Source: Dickeya chrysanthemi NCPPB 402
GTDB taxonomy: Bacteria > Pseudomonadota > Gammaproteobacteria > Enterobacterales > Enterobacteriaceae
DNA: 64,000 nt
Assembly (NCBI RefSeq): GCF_000406105.1
Contig: NZ_CM001974.1
Span: 629,685 to 693,684, forward strand
Reading direction: 5' to 3'
In this document: positions 46,620-57,359 of the stretch, piece after piece
How positions within the stretch are numbered: position 1 is the stretch's first letter
Layout: each line of letters starts with the position of its first letter
Notes under the pieces: model-generated
Databases searched by the model: none
Seen by the model: only the letters and a program-made list of their open reading frames with translations
What the model was told of the DNA's origin: nothing
Position numbers and translations under genes: made by a program

Positions 46620-47180
46620 ATGAAAGTCGAACAAGGCTGGCTGACCGATGTCAGACGCGTTCCGTCACCGCATCAGGATGCGCGTCCGGAAGGTGAACTC
46701 CCTTCATTACTGGTGATTCACAACATCAGTTTGCCCCCAGGCGAATTTGGCGGACCCTACATTGATCAACTCTTTACCGGTACGCTGGATGGGAATACTC
46801 ACCCCTATTTCGCGTCAATATGCCACCTGCGGGTATCTGCGCATTGTCTGATTCGTCGTAACGGCGAAATTGTACAGTATGTGGCATTCGATCAACGGGC
46901 CTGGCATGCCGGGGTATCGCAATTTGAAGGGCGAGAGCGTTGTAATGATTTCGCGATTGGTATTGAGCTGGAAGGCACCGATACGCTGCCGTTTACCACT
47001 CAACAGTATGCCTGTCTGGCCGAGGTTACGCAGTTGCTGAGCGCGGCCTATGGCATTACGCCTGATCGCATTACCGGGCATAGCGATATCGCACCAGGAC
47101 GCAAGACCGACCCCGGCCCTGCGTTCGACTGGGATCGATATCAACGGTTATGGCAGACACCACCGGAACAAGGGGAGTAA
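46620..47180 (+). CDS. ampD: 1,6-anhydro-N-acetylmuramyl-L-alanine amidase AmpD
   Basis: This 186-residue cytoplasmic zinc amidase recycles anhydromuropeptides and so lowers AmpR-activating ligands. VIHNISLPPGEFGG starts the amidase fold, and HSDIAPGRKTDPGPAFDW holds the late zinc ligands. I use ATG 46620 with GGAG upstream; the in-frame codon at 46572 adds 16 unconserved residues. ampE follows six bases after the stop. Confidence 0.97.
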   Translation: MKVEQGWLTDVRRVPSPHQDARPEGELPSLLVIHNISLPPGEFGGPYIDQLFTGTLDGNTHPYFASICHLRVSAHCLIRRNGEIVQYVAFDQRAWHAGVSQFEGRERCNDFAIGIELEGTDTLPFTTQQYACLAEVTQLLSAAYGITPDRITGHSDIAPGRKTDPGPAFDWDRYQRLWQTPPEQGE

Positions 47181-47186
47181 TTACTG

Positions 47187-48041
47187 ATGACGCTGTTTAG
47201 CCTATTGCTGGTCCTGGGGTGGGAGCGGTTGTTTAAGCGTGGCGACCACTGGCAATTGGATCACCATCTGGAGCGGGTGTTCCGTCATCTTTCTGCGCCA
47301 TCACTGGCGCAAACGTTGTTGTTGACCATCGTGGGTATGGCGGTAGTCCTGGCGGCGCAGTGGTTACTCAGTGGATGGTTGTTTGGTTTGCCGATTTTGC
47401 TTCTGTGGATTGCCGTCGGGTTATTGTGCATTGGCGCGGGGGAAATACGTCGGCACTATCATCGCTATATTCAGGCTGCCCAGCGCGGTGAAGCGGATGC
47501 CTGCCGGGAAATGGCCGAGGAACTGGCATTAGTGCATGGCCTGCCGCGTGATGCCGGCGAGCGTGAGCGGCTAAGGGAACTACAAAACGCGCTGTTGTGG
47601 CTAAATTTTCGTTTTTATCTGGCGCCGTTATTCTGGTTCGTCGCCGCCGGTCCTTATGGCCCGGTGGCACTGGTCGGCTACACGGTATTGCGTGCCCGAC
47701 AGTGCTGCCTGGCTCGTCATCATACACCGCTGGAAAGAGCGAATTCCGGCGTTGATACTCTGCTGCATTGGCTGGACTGGATTCCTGTTCGGCTGGCCGG
47801 TGCCGCTTATGCGCTATTAGGGCATGGTGAGAAGGCGTTGCCGGCTTGGTTTGCCGCCATGATGGACGCCCGCTCTTCTCAATACTGGGTGCTGACCAAA
47901 CTGGCTCAGTTTTCTCTGGAGCGGGAAGTGCATGACGACCCGATTGCTACGCCGAGGGCGGCGGTGTCGCTGGCGAAGAAGGTAACGTTGGTACTGGTGG
48001 TGGTGGTCGCGTTGCTGACTATCTACGGTACGCTGGTATAA
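47187..48041 (+). CDS. ampE: Inner-membrane protein AmpE
   Basis: At 284 residues this matches E. coli AmpE, the partner of AmpD. Hydrophobic segments are visible at about residues 47-92 ([20 protein letters not shown] and [20 protein letters not shown]), 145-165 and at the C-terminal end ([19 protein letters not shown]). Its biochemical function is still unclear. It is co-transcribed with ampD. Confidence 0.95.
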   Translation: MTLFSLLLVLGWERLFKRGDHWQLDHHLERVFRHLSAPSLAQTLLLTIVGMAVVLAAQWLLSGWLFGLPILLLWIAVGLLCIGAGEIRRHYHRYIQAAQRGEADACREMAEELALVHGLPRDAGERERLRELQNALLWLNFRFYLAPLFWFVAAGPYGPVALVGYTVLRARQCCLARHHTPLERANSGVDTLLHWLDWIPVRLAGAAYALLGHGEKALPAWFAAMMDARSSQYWVLTKLAQFSLEREVHDDPIATPRAAVSLAKKVTLVLVVVVALLTIYGTLV

Positions 48042-48052
48042 CGGCTTGGAAA

Positions 48053-48076
48053 CAGCATGGCCTGGCGGCCATGCTG
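48053..48076. terminator. Hairpin between convergent ampE and aroP
   Basis: CAGCATGGCC and GGCCATGCTG form a 10-bp perfect stem around TGGC in a 48-bp convergent gap. T-tracts are short, so bidirectional termination is inferred. Confidence 0.6.
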
Positions 48077-48089
48077 ACAATAGAAAGGA

Positions 48090-49436
48090 TTATTGACGCG
48101 GTTTGAAACGATAGCCGATGGCCAGTACCAACAGCCAGACGGGTATCAATACCACGGAAATCTGAATGCCCGGCGTCAGGGACATAATAACCAGAATGCC
48201 GACCATAAAAGCCAGACACAGATAGTTACCAAACGGGTACCATAGCGCTTTAAAGCGAGTCTGCACGCCTTCTCGCTCTTTACTGGCGCGGAATTTCAGG
48301 TGCGCCAGGCTTATCATCGCCCAGTTAATGACCAGCGCGGATACCACCAGCGCCATCAAGAGCTCAAACGCTCTGCCCGGAATCAGGTAGTTGATCAGTA
48401 CGCACAGCGCGGTTGCCAGCGCAGAAATACCAATCGCTACTACCGGCACGCCGCGGCGGTCTACTTTCAGCAACGATTGCGGTCCGTTCCCCTGTTTAGC
48501 CAGGCCGTACAGCATGCGGCTATTACAGTAAACGCAACTGTTGTATACCGACAGCGCCGCCGTCAGCACCACGACATTCAGGATGTTGGCGACCAAATCG
48601 CTGTTCAGCGCATGGAAAATCATCACGAACGGGCTGCCGCCTTCGACGACTTTGCCCCACGGATAGAGCGAGAGCAGAACAGTCAGTGAGCCGACGTAGA
48701 AAATCAGGATGCGATAGATGACCTGATTGGTGGCGCGCGGAATGCTTTCTTCCGGTTTGTCTGCTTCAGCAGCGGTAATCCCGACCAATTCCAGGCCGCC
48801 GAAAGAGAACATGATCACCGCCATCGCCATCACCAGGCCGCTGATGCCGTTGGGGAAGAAACCGCCCTGGGCCCAGAGGTTAGTAATGGATGCCTCTGGC
48901 CCGCCATGCCCGCTCAGCAATAACCAACTGCCGAATGCGATCATACCAATAATGGCCACGACCTTAATAATGGCAAACCAGAACTCCAGTTCACCGTACA
49001 TTTTCACGTTGGCGAGGTTAATGGCGTTAATCAGCACAAAAAATACGGCAGCGGAAACCCAGGTGGGAACACCCGGCCACCAGTATTGAACATAGATGCC
49101 GACGGCGCTCAACTCCGCCATGGCAACCAGTACGTAAAGTACCCAGTAGTTCCAGCCGGAGGCGAAACCAGCGAAATTACCCCAATATTTATAGGCAAAG
49201 TGGCTGAATGAACCCGCTACCGGTTCTTCCACTACCATTTCACCCAACTGGCGCATGATAAAAAATGCAATCAAACCGCCGATAGCATAACCCAGCAGAA
49301 CAGACGGCCCGGCCATTTTGATCGTTTGTGCGATACCGAGGAACAGCCCGGTTCCAACCGCTCCCCCCAGAGCAATCAACTGTATGTGACGGTTTTTTAG
49401 GCCGCGTTGCAGCGTACCGTCTTGTTGATCTTGCAT
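48090..49436 (-). CDS. aroP: Aromatic amino acid permease AroP
   Basis: The 448-residue amino acid-polyamine-organocation transporter has about 12 transmembrane helices. LQRGLKNRHIQLIALGGAVGTGLFLG is the characteristic AroP/PheP N-terminus. It imports Phe, Tyr and Trp, which would supply the tryptophanase encoded earlier in the window. ATG 49436 follows GAGGG; the frame extends to 49475 without family similarity. A TyrR-like box stands upstream, and pdhR is divergent, as in E. coli. Confidence 0.95.
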   Translation of the reverse strand: MQDQQDGTLQRGLKNRHIQLIALGGAVGTGLFLGIAQTIKMAGPSVLLGYAIGGLIAFFIMRQLGEMVVEEPVAGSFSHFAYKYWGNFAGFASGWNYWVLYVLVAMAELSAVGIYVQYWWPGVPTWVSAAVFFVLINAINLANVKMYGELEFWFAIIKVVAIIGMIAFGSWLLLSGHGGPEASITNLWAQGGFFPNGISGLVMAMAVIMFSFGGLELVGITAAEADKPEESIPRATNQVIYRILIFYVGSLTVLLSLYPWGKVVEGGSPFVMIFHALNSDLVANILNVVVLTAALSVYNSCVYCNSRMLYGLAKQGNGPQSLLKVDRRGVPVVAIGISALATALCVLINYLIPGRAFELLMALVVSALVINWAMISLAHLKFRASKEREGVQTRFKALWYPFGNYLCLAFMVGILVIMSLTPGIQISVVLIPVWLLVLAIGYRFKPRQ

Positions 49437-49513
49437 GCTTTCTACCCTCTGCCGATGAAAAGACAAACCGTTCACCGACAGTGGGCGTTGGTTTGTTTGT
49501 CTTTTTACGTGTG

Positions 49514-49531
49514 TGTAATTTTATATTTACG
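49514..49531 (-). promoter_or_regulatory. TyrR-like box upstream of aroP
   Basis: TGTAAT-N6-TTTACG matches the TyrR consensus TGTAAA-N6-TTTACA at 10 of 12 positions and lies about 80 bp upstream of the aroP start. In E. coli aroP is repressed by TyrR. Confidence 0.6.
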
Positions 49532-50042
49532 ACGCTGACAAACTTAAATCGCCGCCAACGCTATCGCGCGTCAGAGAATAGTGATAAGTGCAGAGAATTG
49601 CACTGATTTCTTACGGGGCATGACGTAAAAGTGTGATGTCATGATCCGCGTCATCTGTACGGTAAGGTTTTACGATTTTATTGAGATAGGGGGCCCAATC
49701 GGCGTGGTTGCCTTTTCGCTGTCATAACGGTGCGATATGTTAGGAATATTTAGGAATATTATAGAATAAAAAGGTCCGACTTATTGTTGTGTTTGAATGG
49801 GTATGCTTTTTTTGTGAATTTTTAGTCAATTTGTCGACGGTTGAACGGTTCAGCTTTGCCTGATTAGGGTTTCAAAAAAGTTAAAACGAAGACCTTTCCA
49901 GAATGGTCATACCACTGACCGATTCGTGCTTTTGCCACAAGAATTGAGGCATTTGTTAAAAAGTGGGGTGATTGGTGATTTCGCGCAACGTCCGTATGGA
50001 CAGAAGGTGAATACTTTGTTACTTTGTGCCTCACGTTTTTAA
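49532..50042. other. aroP-pdhR divergent intergenic region
   Basis: Roughly 500 bp without a convincing gene, AT-rich from about 49730 to 49870. It should carry the divergent promoters of aroP and pdhR. TAGGAATATT is repeated almost in tandem at about 49741-49760. Confidence 0.4.
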
Positions 50043-50059
50043 AATTGGTATTACCAATT
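50043..50059 (+). promoter_or_regulatory. PdhR operator
   Basis: AATTGGT-ATT-ACCAATT is a perfect palindrome matching the known PdhR box (AATTGGTnnnACCAATT), 33 bp before pdhR. It predicts pyruvate-responsive autoregulation of pdhR-aceEF-lpd. Confidence 0.92.
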
Positions 50060-50091
50060 GACTCCGCGCTTTTTCGCCGGGAAGAATTCAC

Positions 50092-50856
50092 ATGGCCTAC
50101 AGCAAGATCCGTCAACCAAAACTGTCAGATGTGATTGAACAGCAACTGGAGTTTCTGATCCTTGAGGGAACCTTGCGCCCCGGAGAGAAGCTACCGCCGG
50201 AACGCGAACTGGCAAAACAGTTTGATGTTTCCCGCCCCTCGCTGCGCGAGGCGATTCAACGGTTGGAAGCCAAAGGGTTACTGTTGCGCCGTCAGGGCGG
50301 CGGTACTTTCGTCCAGAACAACCTTTGGCAGAGCGTTAGCGATCCGCTGGCGGAACTATTAAGTAATCATCCGGAATCTCAGTTCGACCTCCTCGAAACC
50401 CGCCATGCCCTTGAAGGGATAGCTGCTTACTATGCCGCTTTGCGTGGCACGGAAGAAGATCTGCAGCGTATTCGTGATTGCCATGCCCAGATTGAAACGG
50501 CGCGTGAAGCCAGCGATCTGGAAGGGGAATCCGAGGCGGTCATGCACTATCAGGTGGCGGTGACCGAGGCGGCGCATAACGTCGTGTTGTTGCACCTGCT
50601 GCGCTGTATGGGGCCGATGCTGGAACAAAACGTCCGGCAGAATTTTGAGTTGCTTTATCTGAGTCGTGAAGTTCTGACGCAGGTGAGTAGCCATCGAGCC
50701 AGGATTTTTGAAGCGATTGTCGCTCGTGAGCCGGAAAAAGCCCGCGAAGCATCACATCGTCACTTGGCTTTTATTGAGGAAGTATTGCTGGAACTTAACC
50801 GGGAACATAGCCGACGGGAACGATCGTTGCGTCGGCTCCAGCAACGCAAGGATTAG
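50092..50856 (+). CDS. pdhR: Pyruvate dehydrogenase complex repressor PdhR
   Basis: The 254-residue GntR/FadR-family regulator has a winged-helix N-terminus ([54 protein letters not shown]) and an all-helical FCD effector domain that binds pyruvate. Length equals E. coli. It is the first gene of the pdh operon and has a perfect PdhR box just upstream. Confidence 0.98.
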   Translation: MAYSKIRQPKLSDVIEQQLEFLILEGTLRPGEKLPPERELAKQFDVSRPSLREAIQRLEAKGLLLRRQGGGTFVQNNLWQSVSDPLAELLSNHPESQFDLLETRHALEGIAAYYAALRGTEEDLQRIRDCHAQIETAREASDLEGESEAVMHYQVAVTEAAHNVVLLHLLRCMGPMLEQNVRQNFELLYLSREVLTQVSSHRARIFEAIVAREPEKAREASHRHLAFIEEVLLELNREHSRRERSLRRLQQRKD

Positions 50857-50895
50857 GCCGCCGACCGGCGGTCGTTTGCGGTAACAAGACGAAGG

Positions 50896-50946
50896 GCCTG
50901 TCTTCCTGTGCTTTCTCCTACAGGAACAGAGTACAAGAAGACAGGC
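50896..50946 (+). other. Large stem-loop between pdhR and aceE
   Basis: GCCTGTCTT (50896-50904) and AAGACAGGC (50938-50946) pair perfectly, and CCTGT and ACAGG pair inside them. It lies in the aceE leader, 42 bp before the start codon, and has no T-tract, so it may be a processing or stability element. Confidence 0.65.
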
Positions 50947-50988
50947 TCCAGACAAATCCACTGATTAGAAACAGATAAGGAATACACC

Positions 50989-53652
50989 ATGTCAGAACGT
51001 TTGAACAATGACGTGGATCCGATCGAAACGCGTGACTGGCTGCAGGCGATCGAATCGGTTATCCGTGAAGAAGGTGTTGAGCGCGCTCAGTTCCTGATTG
51101 ATCAGGTACTGTCCGAAGCACGCAAAGGCGGTGTGAAAGTGGCTGCGGGCAGTGCCGGCAGTCACTACATCAACACCATCGCGGCAGAAGATGAGCCCGC
51201 TTATCCGGGGAACCTTGATCTGGAGCGCCGTATTCGTTCCGCAATCCGCTGGAATGCCGTGATGACGGTACTGCGTGCGTCTAAGAAGGATCTGGAGCTG
51301 GGCGGTCATATGGCGTCTTTCCAGTCTTCCGCCACCTTCTATGAAGTGTGCTTTAACCACTTCTTCCGTGCGCGCAACGCACAGGACGGCGGTGACCTGG
51401 TGTTCTTCCAGGGACATATCTCCCCGGGCGTTTACGCGCGTGCCTTCCTGGAAGGTCGCCTGACCGAAGATCAAATGAACAGCTTCCGTCAGGAAGTTCA
51501 TGGCAACGGCCTGTCTTCCTATCCGCATCCGAAACTGATGCCGGAATTCTGGCAGTTCCCGACTGTATCGATGGGCCTGGGCCCAATCAACGCGATTTAT
51601 CAGGCCAAGTTCCTGAAGTATCTGAATAACCGCGGTCTTAAAGATACCACCAAACAAACCGTTTACGCCTTCCTGGGCGACGGTGAAATGGATGAGCCGG
51701 AATCTAAGGGCGCTATCACTATCGCGACCCGTGAGAAGCTGGACAACCTGGTGTTTGTCATCAACTGTAACCTGCAGCGTCTGGATGGCCCGGTTACCGG
51801 TAACGGCAAGATCATTAACGAGCTGGAAGGCATCTTCGGTGGTGCGGGCTGGGAAGTGATCAAGGTTATCTGGGGCGGCCGTTGGGATGAACTGCTGCGT
51901 AAAGACACCAGCGGTAAGCTGATTCAGCTGATGAACGAAACCGTTGATGGCGACTACCAGACCTTCAAATCCAAAAACGGTGCTTACGTGCGTGAGCATT
52001 TCTTCGGTAAATACCCGGAAACCGCCGCACTGGTTAAAGACTGGAGCGATGATGATATCTGGGCTCTTAACCGTGGTGGTCATGATCCGAAGAAAGTCTA
52101 CGCTGCACTGAAAAAAGCACAGGAAACCAAAGGTAAGCCGGTGGTTATTCTGGCTCATACCATCAAAGGTTATGGTATGGGTGATGCGGCTGAAGGCAAG
52201 AACATTGCTCACCAGGTCAAGAAAATCAACATGGACGGCGTGCGTTATTTCCGCGACCGTTTCAATGTGCCGGTTGCTGACGCTGATGTCGAAAAACTGC
52301 CGTTCATTACCTTCGACAAGAACTCCGAAGAGTACAAATACCTGCACGAACGTCGTCAGGCGCTGGAAGGCTACCTGCCGTCCCGTCAGCCACGATTTGA
52401 TGAGAAGCTGGACCTGCCGACGCTGGAAGATTTCAGCTCTCTGCTGGAAGAGCAGACCAAAGAAATCTCCACCACCATCGCCTTTGTTCGTGCACTGAAC
52501 GTGATGCTGAAGAACAAGTCTATCAAAGACAGACTGGTTCCGATCATCGCCGACGAAGCGCGTACCTTCGGTATGGAAGGTCTGTTCCGTCAGATCGGTA
52601 TCTACAGCCCGAACGGTCAGCAGTACACCCCGCAGGATCGCGAACTGGTCGCTTACTATAAAGAAGATCAGAAAGGCCAGATCCTGCAGGAAGGGATCAA
52701 CGAACTGGGTGCAGGCTCCTCCTGGCTGGCGGCGGCAACGTCTTACAGCACCAACAATCTGCCGATGATCCCGTTCTACATTTACTACTCCATGTTCGGG
52801 TTCCAGCGTATCGGCGACCTGTGCTGGGCAGCGGGCGACCAGCAGGCGCGTGGCTTCCTGATCGGCGGTACTTCCGGCCGTACCACGTTGAACGGCGAAG
52901 GTTTGCAGCATGAAGATGGTCACAGCCATATTCAGTCGCTGACTATTCCGAACTGTATTTCCTACGACCCGGCTTTCGCTTATGAAGTAGCGGTCATCAT
53001 GCATGATGGTTTGGTTCGTATGTATGGCGAAGCACAGGAAAACATTTACTACTACATCACTACGCTGAACGAAAACTACCACATGCCGGCGATGCCGCAG
53101 GGCGCCGAAGAAGGCATCCGCAAAGGTATCTACAAGCTGGAAACCGTGGCGGGCAGCAAAGGTAAGGTTCAGTTGCTGGGCTCCGGCTCTATCCTGCGTC
53201 ATGTGCGTGAAGCCGCACAGATTCTGGCGAAGGATTACGGCATCGGTTCCGATGTGTATAGCGTCACCTCCTTCACGGAACTGGCCCGCGATGGTCAGGA
53301 CTGCGAGCGCTGGAACATGCTGCATCCGACCGAAGCGCCGCGCGTACCGTACATCGCTCAGGTGATGAACGACGCACCGGCAGTGGCGTCTACCGACTAC
53401 ATGAAACTGTTTGCCGAGCAGGTACGTACCTACGTTCCGGCCAGCGATTATCGCGTACTGGGCACCGATGGTTTCGGCCGTTCCGACAGCCGTGAAAACC
53501 TGCGTCACCACTTCGAAGTGGACGCGTCCTACGTGGTCGTTGCTGCATTGGGCGAACTGGCTAAACGCGGTGAAGTTGAAAAATCTGTCGTGGCTGAAGC
53601 CATCAAGAAATTCGACATTAACCCTGAAAAAGTTAACCCGCGCGTAGCATAA
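50989..53652 (+). CDS. aceE: Pyruvate dehydrogenase E1 component
   Basis: This 887-residue homodimeric E1 decarboxylates pyruvate with thiamine diphosphate and acetylates the lipoyl domains of E2. The ThDP motif runs from [12 protein letters not shown] to [35 protein letters not shown] and [21 protein letters not shown] are family hallmarks. Length equals E. coli AceE. It is co-transcribed with aceF, 13 bp downstream. Confidence 0.99.
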   Translation: MSERLNNDVDPIETRDWLQAIESVIREEGVERAQFLIDQVLSEARKGGVKVAAGSAGSHYINTIAAEDEPAYPGNLDLERRIRSAIRWNAVMTVLRASKKDLELGGHMASFQSSATFYEVCFNHFFRARNAQDGGDLVFFQGHISPGVYARAFLEGRLTEDQMNSFRQEVHGNGLSSYPHPKLMPEFWQFPTVSMGLGPINAIYQAKFLKYLNNRGLKDTTKQTVYAFLGDGEMDEPESKGAITIATREKLDNLVFVINCNLQRLDGPVTGNGKIINELEGIFGGAGWEVIKVIWGGRWDELLRKDTSGKLIQLMNETVDGDYQTFKSKNGAYVREHFFGKYPETAALVKDWSDDDIWALNRGGHDPKKVYAALKKAQETKGKPVVILAHTIKGYGMGDAAEGKNIAHQVKKINMDGVRYFRDRFNVPVADADVEKLPFITFDKNSEEYKYLHERRQALEGYLPSRQPRFDEKLDLPTLEDFSSLLEEQTKEISTTIAFVRALNVMLKNKSIKDRLVPIIADEARTFGMEGLFRQIGIYSPNGQQYTPQDRELVAYYKEDQKGQILQEGINELGAGSSWLAAATSYSTNNLPMIPFYIYYSMFGFQRIGDLCWAAGDQQARGFLIGGTSGRTTLNGEGLQHEDGHSHIQSLTIPNCISYDPAFAYEVAVIMHDGLVRMYGEAQENIYYYITTLNENYHMPAMPQGAEEGIRKGIYKLETVAGSKGKVQLLGSGSILRHVREAAQILAKDYGIGSDVYSVTSFTELARDGQDCERWNMLHPTEAPRVPYIAQVMNDAPAVASTDYMKLFAEQVRTYVPASDYRVLGTDGFGRSDSRENLRHHFEVDASYVVVAALGELAKRGEVEKSVVAEAIKKFDINPEKVNPRVA

Positions 53653-53665
53653 GAGGGAAAGAGTA

Positions 53666-55534
53666 ATGGCTATCGAAATCAAGGTACCGGATATCGGTGC
53701 AGATGAAGTTGAAGTCACCGAAGTGCTGGTTAAAGTGGGTGACAAAGTGGAAGCCGAGCAGTCGCTGATTACTGTAGAAGGCGACAAGGCTTCGATGGAA
53801 GTCCCCTCTCCGCAGGCGGGTGTGGTTAAAGAGATTAAAGTGGCGGTAGGCGACAAAGTCGAGACCGGCAAACTGATCATGGTCTTCGAAGCAGAAGGTG
53901 CGGCGGCTGCCGCACCGGCTCCGGCCGCTGCTGCGCCAGCACCTGTCGCGGCGCCAGCCGCTGCCGGCGCTGTGAAAGAAGTTGAAGTACCGGATATCGG
54001 CGGCGACGAAGTTGAAGTGACCGAAGTACTGGTGAAAGTCGGCGACACCGTGGCGGCAGAGCAGTCGCTGATTACGGTGGAAGGCGATAAGGCGTCGATG
54101 GAAGTGCCGGCGCCGTTCGCGGGTACGGTAAAAGAAATTCGCGTCAAGACCGGCGACAAGGTGAAAACCGGTTCGCTTATCATGGTGTTTGAGGTTGCGG
54201 GTGTAGCGCCTGCTGCTGCTCCGGCCCCTGCCGCCGCGCCGGCGGTGAGCGGTGGTGCTAAAGACGTCAATGTGCCGGATATCGGCGGCGATGAAGTCGA
54301 AGTGACCGAAGTGCTGGTGAAAGTCGGTGATAAAGTGGCGGCAGAACAGTCGATTATCACCGTGGAAGGCGACAAAGCGTCAATGGAAGTGCCGGCACCG
54401 TTCGCGGGTACTGTGAAAGAAATCAAGGTTAGCACCGGCAGCAAGGTAAAAACCGGGTCGCTTATCATGGTGTTCGAAGTGGAAGGCGCGGCACCGGCTG
54501 CGGCTCCTGCGCCAGTGGCAGCCGCTCCGGCTGCCAGCGCACCGGCGGCTGCATCAGCTCCGGCTGTGGCGAAAACCGACGGCAAGAGCGAGTTCGCCGA
54601 GAACGATGCTTACATTCATGCTACCCCGGTGATTCGTCGCCTGGCACGCGAATTCGGCGTCAATCTGGCGAAAGTGAAAGGTACTGGCCGTAAAGGTCGT
54701 ATCCTGCGCGAAGACGTACAGGCGTATGTGAAAGAAGCCGTGAAACGCGCCGAATCTGCTCCGGCGGCGGGTGCAACCGGCGGTTCTCTGCCGGGTCTGT
54801 TGCCGTGGCCGAAAGTCGATTTCAGCAAGTTTGGTGAAATTGAAGAAGTGGAATTGGGTCGCATCCAGAAAATTTCCGGTGCCAACCTGAGCCGTAACTG
54901 GGTGATGATCCCACATGTTACGCACTTCGATAAAACCGATATCACCGACCTGGAAGCGTTCCGTAAACAGCAAAACGTGGAAGCTGAGAAGCGTAAGCTG
55001 GATGTGAAGATCACGCCGGTCGTGTTCATCATGAAAGCCGTTGCCGCTGCGCTTGAGCAGATGCCTCGCTTCAACAGTTCACTGTCTGAAGACGGCCAGC
55101 GTCTGACGCTGAAGAAATACATCAACATCGGTGTGGCGGTCGATACGCCGAATGGCCTGGTGGTTCCGGTGTTCAAAGATGTGAACAAGAAAGGTATCAT
55201 CGAGCTGTCTCGTGAACTGATGACTATCTCCAAGAAAGCCCGTGACGGTAAGTTGACCGCCGGCGAAATGCAGGGCGGATGCTTCACCATCTCCAGCATC
55301 GGCGGCCTCGGTACGACGCATTTCGCACCGATCGTCAATGCGCCGGAAGTGGCTATCCTGGGTGTGTCCAAGTCTGCCATGGAACCGGTCTGGAATGGTA
55401 AAGAGTTTGTTCCGCGTCTGATGATGCCGATCTCTCTGTCCTTCGACCACCGTGTCATTGACGGTGCCGATGGTGCACGCTTCATTACCATCATCAACAA
55501 CACCTTGTCCGATATTCGCCGTCTGGTGATGTAA
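53666..55534 (+). CDS. aceF: Dihydrolipoamide acetyltransferase (E2) with three lipoyl domains
   Basis: The 622-residue core protein carries three tandem lipoyl domains, with lipoylated lysines at K41, K142 and K237 (each in EGDKASME), linked by Ala/Pro-rich hinges. An E1/E3-binding domain follows ([17 protein letters not shown]...[11 protein letters not shown]). The C-terminal catalytic domain ends with [15 protein letters not shown], containing the active-site His and Asp. The repeated lipoyl segments also make this DNA internally repetitive. Confidence 0.99.
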   Translation: MAIEIKVPDIGADEVEVTEVLVKVGDKVEAEQSLITVEGDKASMEVPSPQAGVVKEIKVAVGDKVETGKLIMVFEAEGAAAAAPAPAAAAPAPVAAPAAAGAVKEVEVPDIGGDEVEVTEVLVKVGDTVAAEQSLITVEGDKASMEVPAPFAGTVKEIRVKTGDKVKTGSLIMVFEVAGVAPAAAPAPAAAPAVSGGAKDVNVPDIGGDEVEVTEVLVKVGDKVAAEQSIITVEGDKASMEVPAPFAGTVKEIKVSTGSKVKTGSLIMVFEVEGAAPAAAPAPVAAAPAASAPAAASAPAVAKTDGKSEFAENDAYIHATPVIRRLAREFGVNLAKVKGTGRKGRILREDVQAYVKEAVKRAESAPAAGATGGSLPGLLPWPKVDFSKFGEIEEVELGRIQKISGANLSRNWVMIPHVTHFDKTDITDLEAFRKQQNVEAEKRKLDVKITPVVFIMKAVAAALEQMPRFNSSLSEDGQRLTLKKYINIGVAVDTPNGLVVPVFKDVNKKGIIELSRELMTISKKARDGKLTAGEMQGGCFTISSIGGLGTTHFAPIVNAPEVAILGVSKSAMEPVWNGKEFVPRLMMPISLSFDHRVIDGADGARFITIINNTLSDIRRLVM

Positions 55535-55537
55535 TCG

Positions 55538-55566
55538 AAAAGCCGGCCTGACGGCCGGCTTTTTTC
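55538..55566 (+). terminator. Terminator between aceF and lpd
   Basis: AGCCGGCC and GGCCGGCT form an 8-bp stem around TGAC, followed by five T. It means lpd also depends on its own promoter in the 55567-55748 interval, as in E. coli. Confidence 0.9.
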
Positions 55567-55748
55567 TGATAAGCTGTCATGTGTTACAGCTATCAGTGAT
55601 TAAGGACAAATCGTTAGTCGCTTGTCGTTTCAAAGTTATTAACAATTTTGTAAACTACTGCGGCGAAGACACGTCCCGGTGGAAGAGGGCGTTAAGACTC
55701 AACAATAATGACGTCACAGACCCGCCGGAAATTAATTAAGAGGTCATG

Positions 55749-57173
55749 ATGAGTACTGAAATTAAAGCTCAGGTGGTGGTACTTGGCGCGGGCCCTGCTG
55801 GTTACTCCGCGGCGTTCCGTTGTGCAGATTTGGGTCTGGACACCGTGCTGGTCGAGCGCTATTCCACGCTGGGCGGCGTATGTCTGAATGTAGGCTGTAT
55901 TCCCTCCAAAGCACTGCTGCATGTGGCGAAAGTTATCGAAGAAGCGAAAGCACTGGCTGAGCACGGCATCGTGTTTGGCGAGCCGCAAACCGATATCGAT
56001 AAAATTCGCACCTGGAAAGAAAAAGTCATTAATCAACTGACCGGTGGTCTGTCTGGTATGGCGAAAGGCCGTAAAGTCAAGGTCGTCAACGGCTTCGGTA
56101 AATTCACTGGCCCGAACACCCTGGTAGTGGAAGGTGAAGGCGGCAGCACCACGGTGAATTTCGACAACGCGATTATCGCAGCCGGTTCCCGCCCGATTCA
56201 GTTGCCGTTTATTCCGCATGAAGACCCGCGCGTGTGGGATTCGACCGACGCGCTGGAGCTGAAAACCGTTCCCGGCCGTCTGCTGGTGATGGGTGGCGGT
56301 ATCATCGGCCTGGAAATGGGTACGGTGTATCACGCGTTGGGTTCGCAGATCGACGTAGTGGAAATGTTCGATCAGGTGATCCCGGCTGCCGACAAGGACA
56401 TCGTTAAAGTCTTCACCAAACGCATCAGCAAGAAATTCAACCTGATGCTGGAAACCAAAGTGACCGCGGTAGAAGCCAAAGAAGACGGCATCTACGTGTC
56501 GATGGAAGGTAAGAAAGCGCCGGCGGAAGCGCAGCGTTATGATGCGGTGCTGGTGGCTATCGGTCGTGTACCGAACGGCAAACTGCTGGATGCCGGTCAG
56601 GCTGGCGTGGAAGTTGACGACCGTGGTTTCATCCGCGTCGACAAACAGATGCGCACCAATGTGCCGCACATCTATGCTATCGGCGATATCGTCGGCCAGC
56701 CGATGCTGGCGCACAAAGGCGTGCATGAAGGCCACGTCGCGGCTGAAGTTATCTCCGGTAAGAAACATTACTTCGATCCGAAGGTGATCCCGTCCATCGC
56801 GTATACCGAGCCGGAAGTGGCTTGGGTCGGCCTGACCGAGAAAGAAGCGAAGGAAAAAGGCATCAGCTATGAGACTGCCGTATTCCCGTGGGCCGCTTCC
56901 GGTCGTGCGATCGCGTCCGACTGCGCCGACGGTATGACCAAGCTGATTTTCGACAAAGAAACGCACCGTGTGATCGGTGGGGCGATTGTCGGCACCAACG
57001 GCGGCGAACTGCTGGGTGAAATCGGTCTGGCGATTGAGATGGGTTGCGATGCGGAAGATATTGCGTTGACTATCCACGCTCACCCGACCTTGCATGAATC
57101 CGTAGGTCTGGCCGCTGAAGTGTTTGAAGGCAGCATCACCGACCTGCCGAACCCGAAAGCCAAGAAGAAATAA
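55749..57173 (+). CDS. lpd: Dihydrolipoamide dehydrogenase (E3)
   Basis: The 474-residue flavoprotein reoxidises lipoyl groups for the pyruvate and 2-oxoglutarate dehydrogenases and glycine cleavage. VVVLGAGPAGYSAAF binds FAD, C45 and C50 (GGVCLNVGCIPS) are the redox pair, and HAHPTLHES holds the catalytic base. I use the second of two adjacent ATGs (55749), giving the E. coli length and a better ribosome-binding-site spacing. Confidence 0.99.
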   Translation: MSTEIKAQVVVLGAGPAGYSAAFRCADLGLDTVLVERYSTLGGVCLNVGCIPSKALLHVAKVIEEAKALAEHGIVFGEPQTDIDKIRTWKEKVINQLTGGLSGMAKGRKVKVVNGFGKFTGPNTLVVEGEGGSTTVNFDNAIIAAGSRPIQLPFIPHEDPRVWDSTDALELKTVPGRLLVMGGGIIGLEMGTVYHALGSQIDVVEMFDQVIPAADKDIVKVFTKRISKKFNLMLETKVTAVEAKEDGIYVSMEGKKAPAEAQRYDAVLVAIGRVPNGKLLDAGQAGVEVDDRGFIRVDKQMRTNVPHIYAIGDIVGQPMLAHKGVHEGHVAAEVISGKKHYFDPKVIPSIAYTEPEVAWVGLTEKEAKEKGISYETAVFPWAASGRAIASDCADGMTKLIFDKETHRVIGGAIVGTNGGELLGEIGLAIEMGCDAEDIALTIHAHPTLHESVGLAAEVFEGSITDLPNPKAKKK

Positions 57174-57230
57174 TCCGTTGCCCCGTCGCCAGCGCGGCGG
57201 GGCGCGATACGTCTTGTCATTTCAATGTCT

Positions 57231-57257
57231 ATCCGGCACTTGTTGCCGGATTTTTTT
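57231..57257 (+). terminator. Terminator after lpd
   Basis: ATCCGGCA and TGCCGGAT pair over 8 bp around CTTGT and are followed by a T-run. Confidence 0.9.
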
Positions 57258-57359
57258 ACCTGCCTCCCAGAATTCCGATCTCGTCATGCCCGTGTTATCT
57301 GCTTCACTTACAATCCAAATCACCGAAAAGAAACGGTGTTTTATTTTAGGGGGAGAAGA

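Noticed and set aside
53680-54480. Internal DNA repeats of about 300 bp
   Set aside because: These are the three lipoyl-domain coding segments of aceF, not a mobile or CRISPR-type repeat.
50992-54585. A 1197-codon open frame on the minus strand across aceE and aceF
   Set aside because: It lies wholly antisense to two highly conserved genes and has no recognisable domain; its composition (Ala/Thr/Ser runs opposite lipoyl hinges) is what biased codon use on the coding strand produces.
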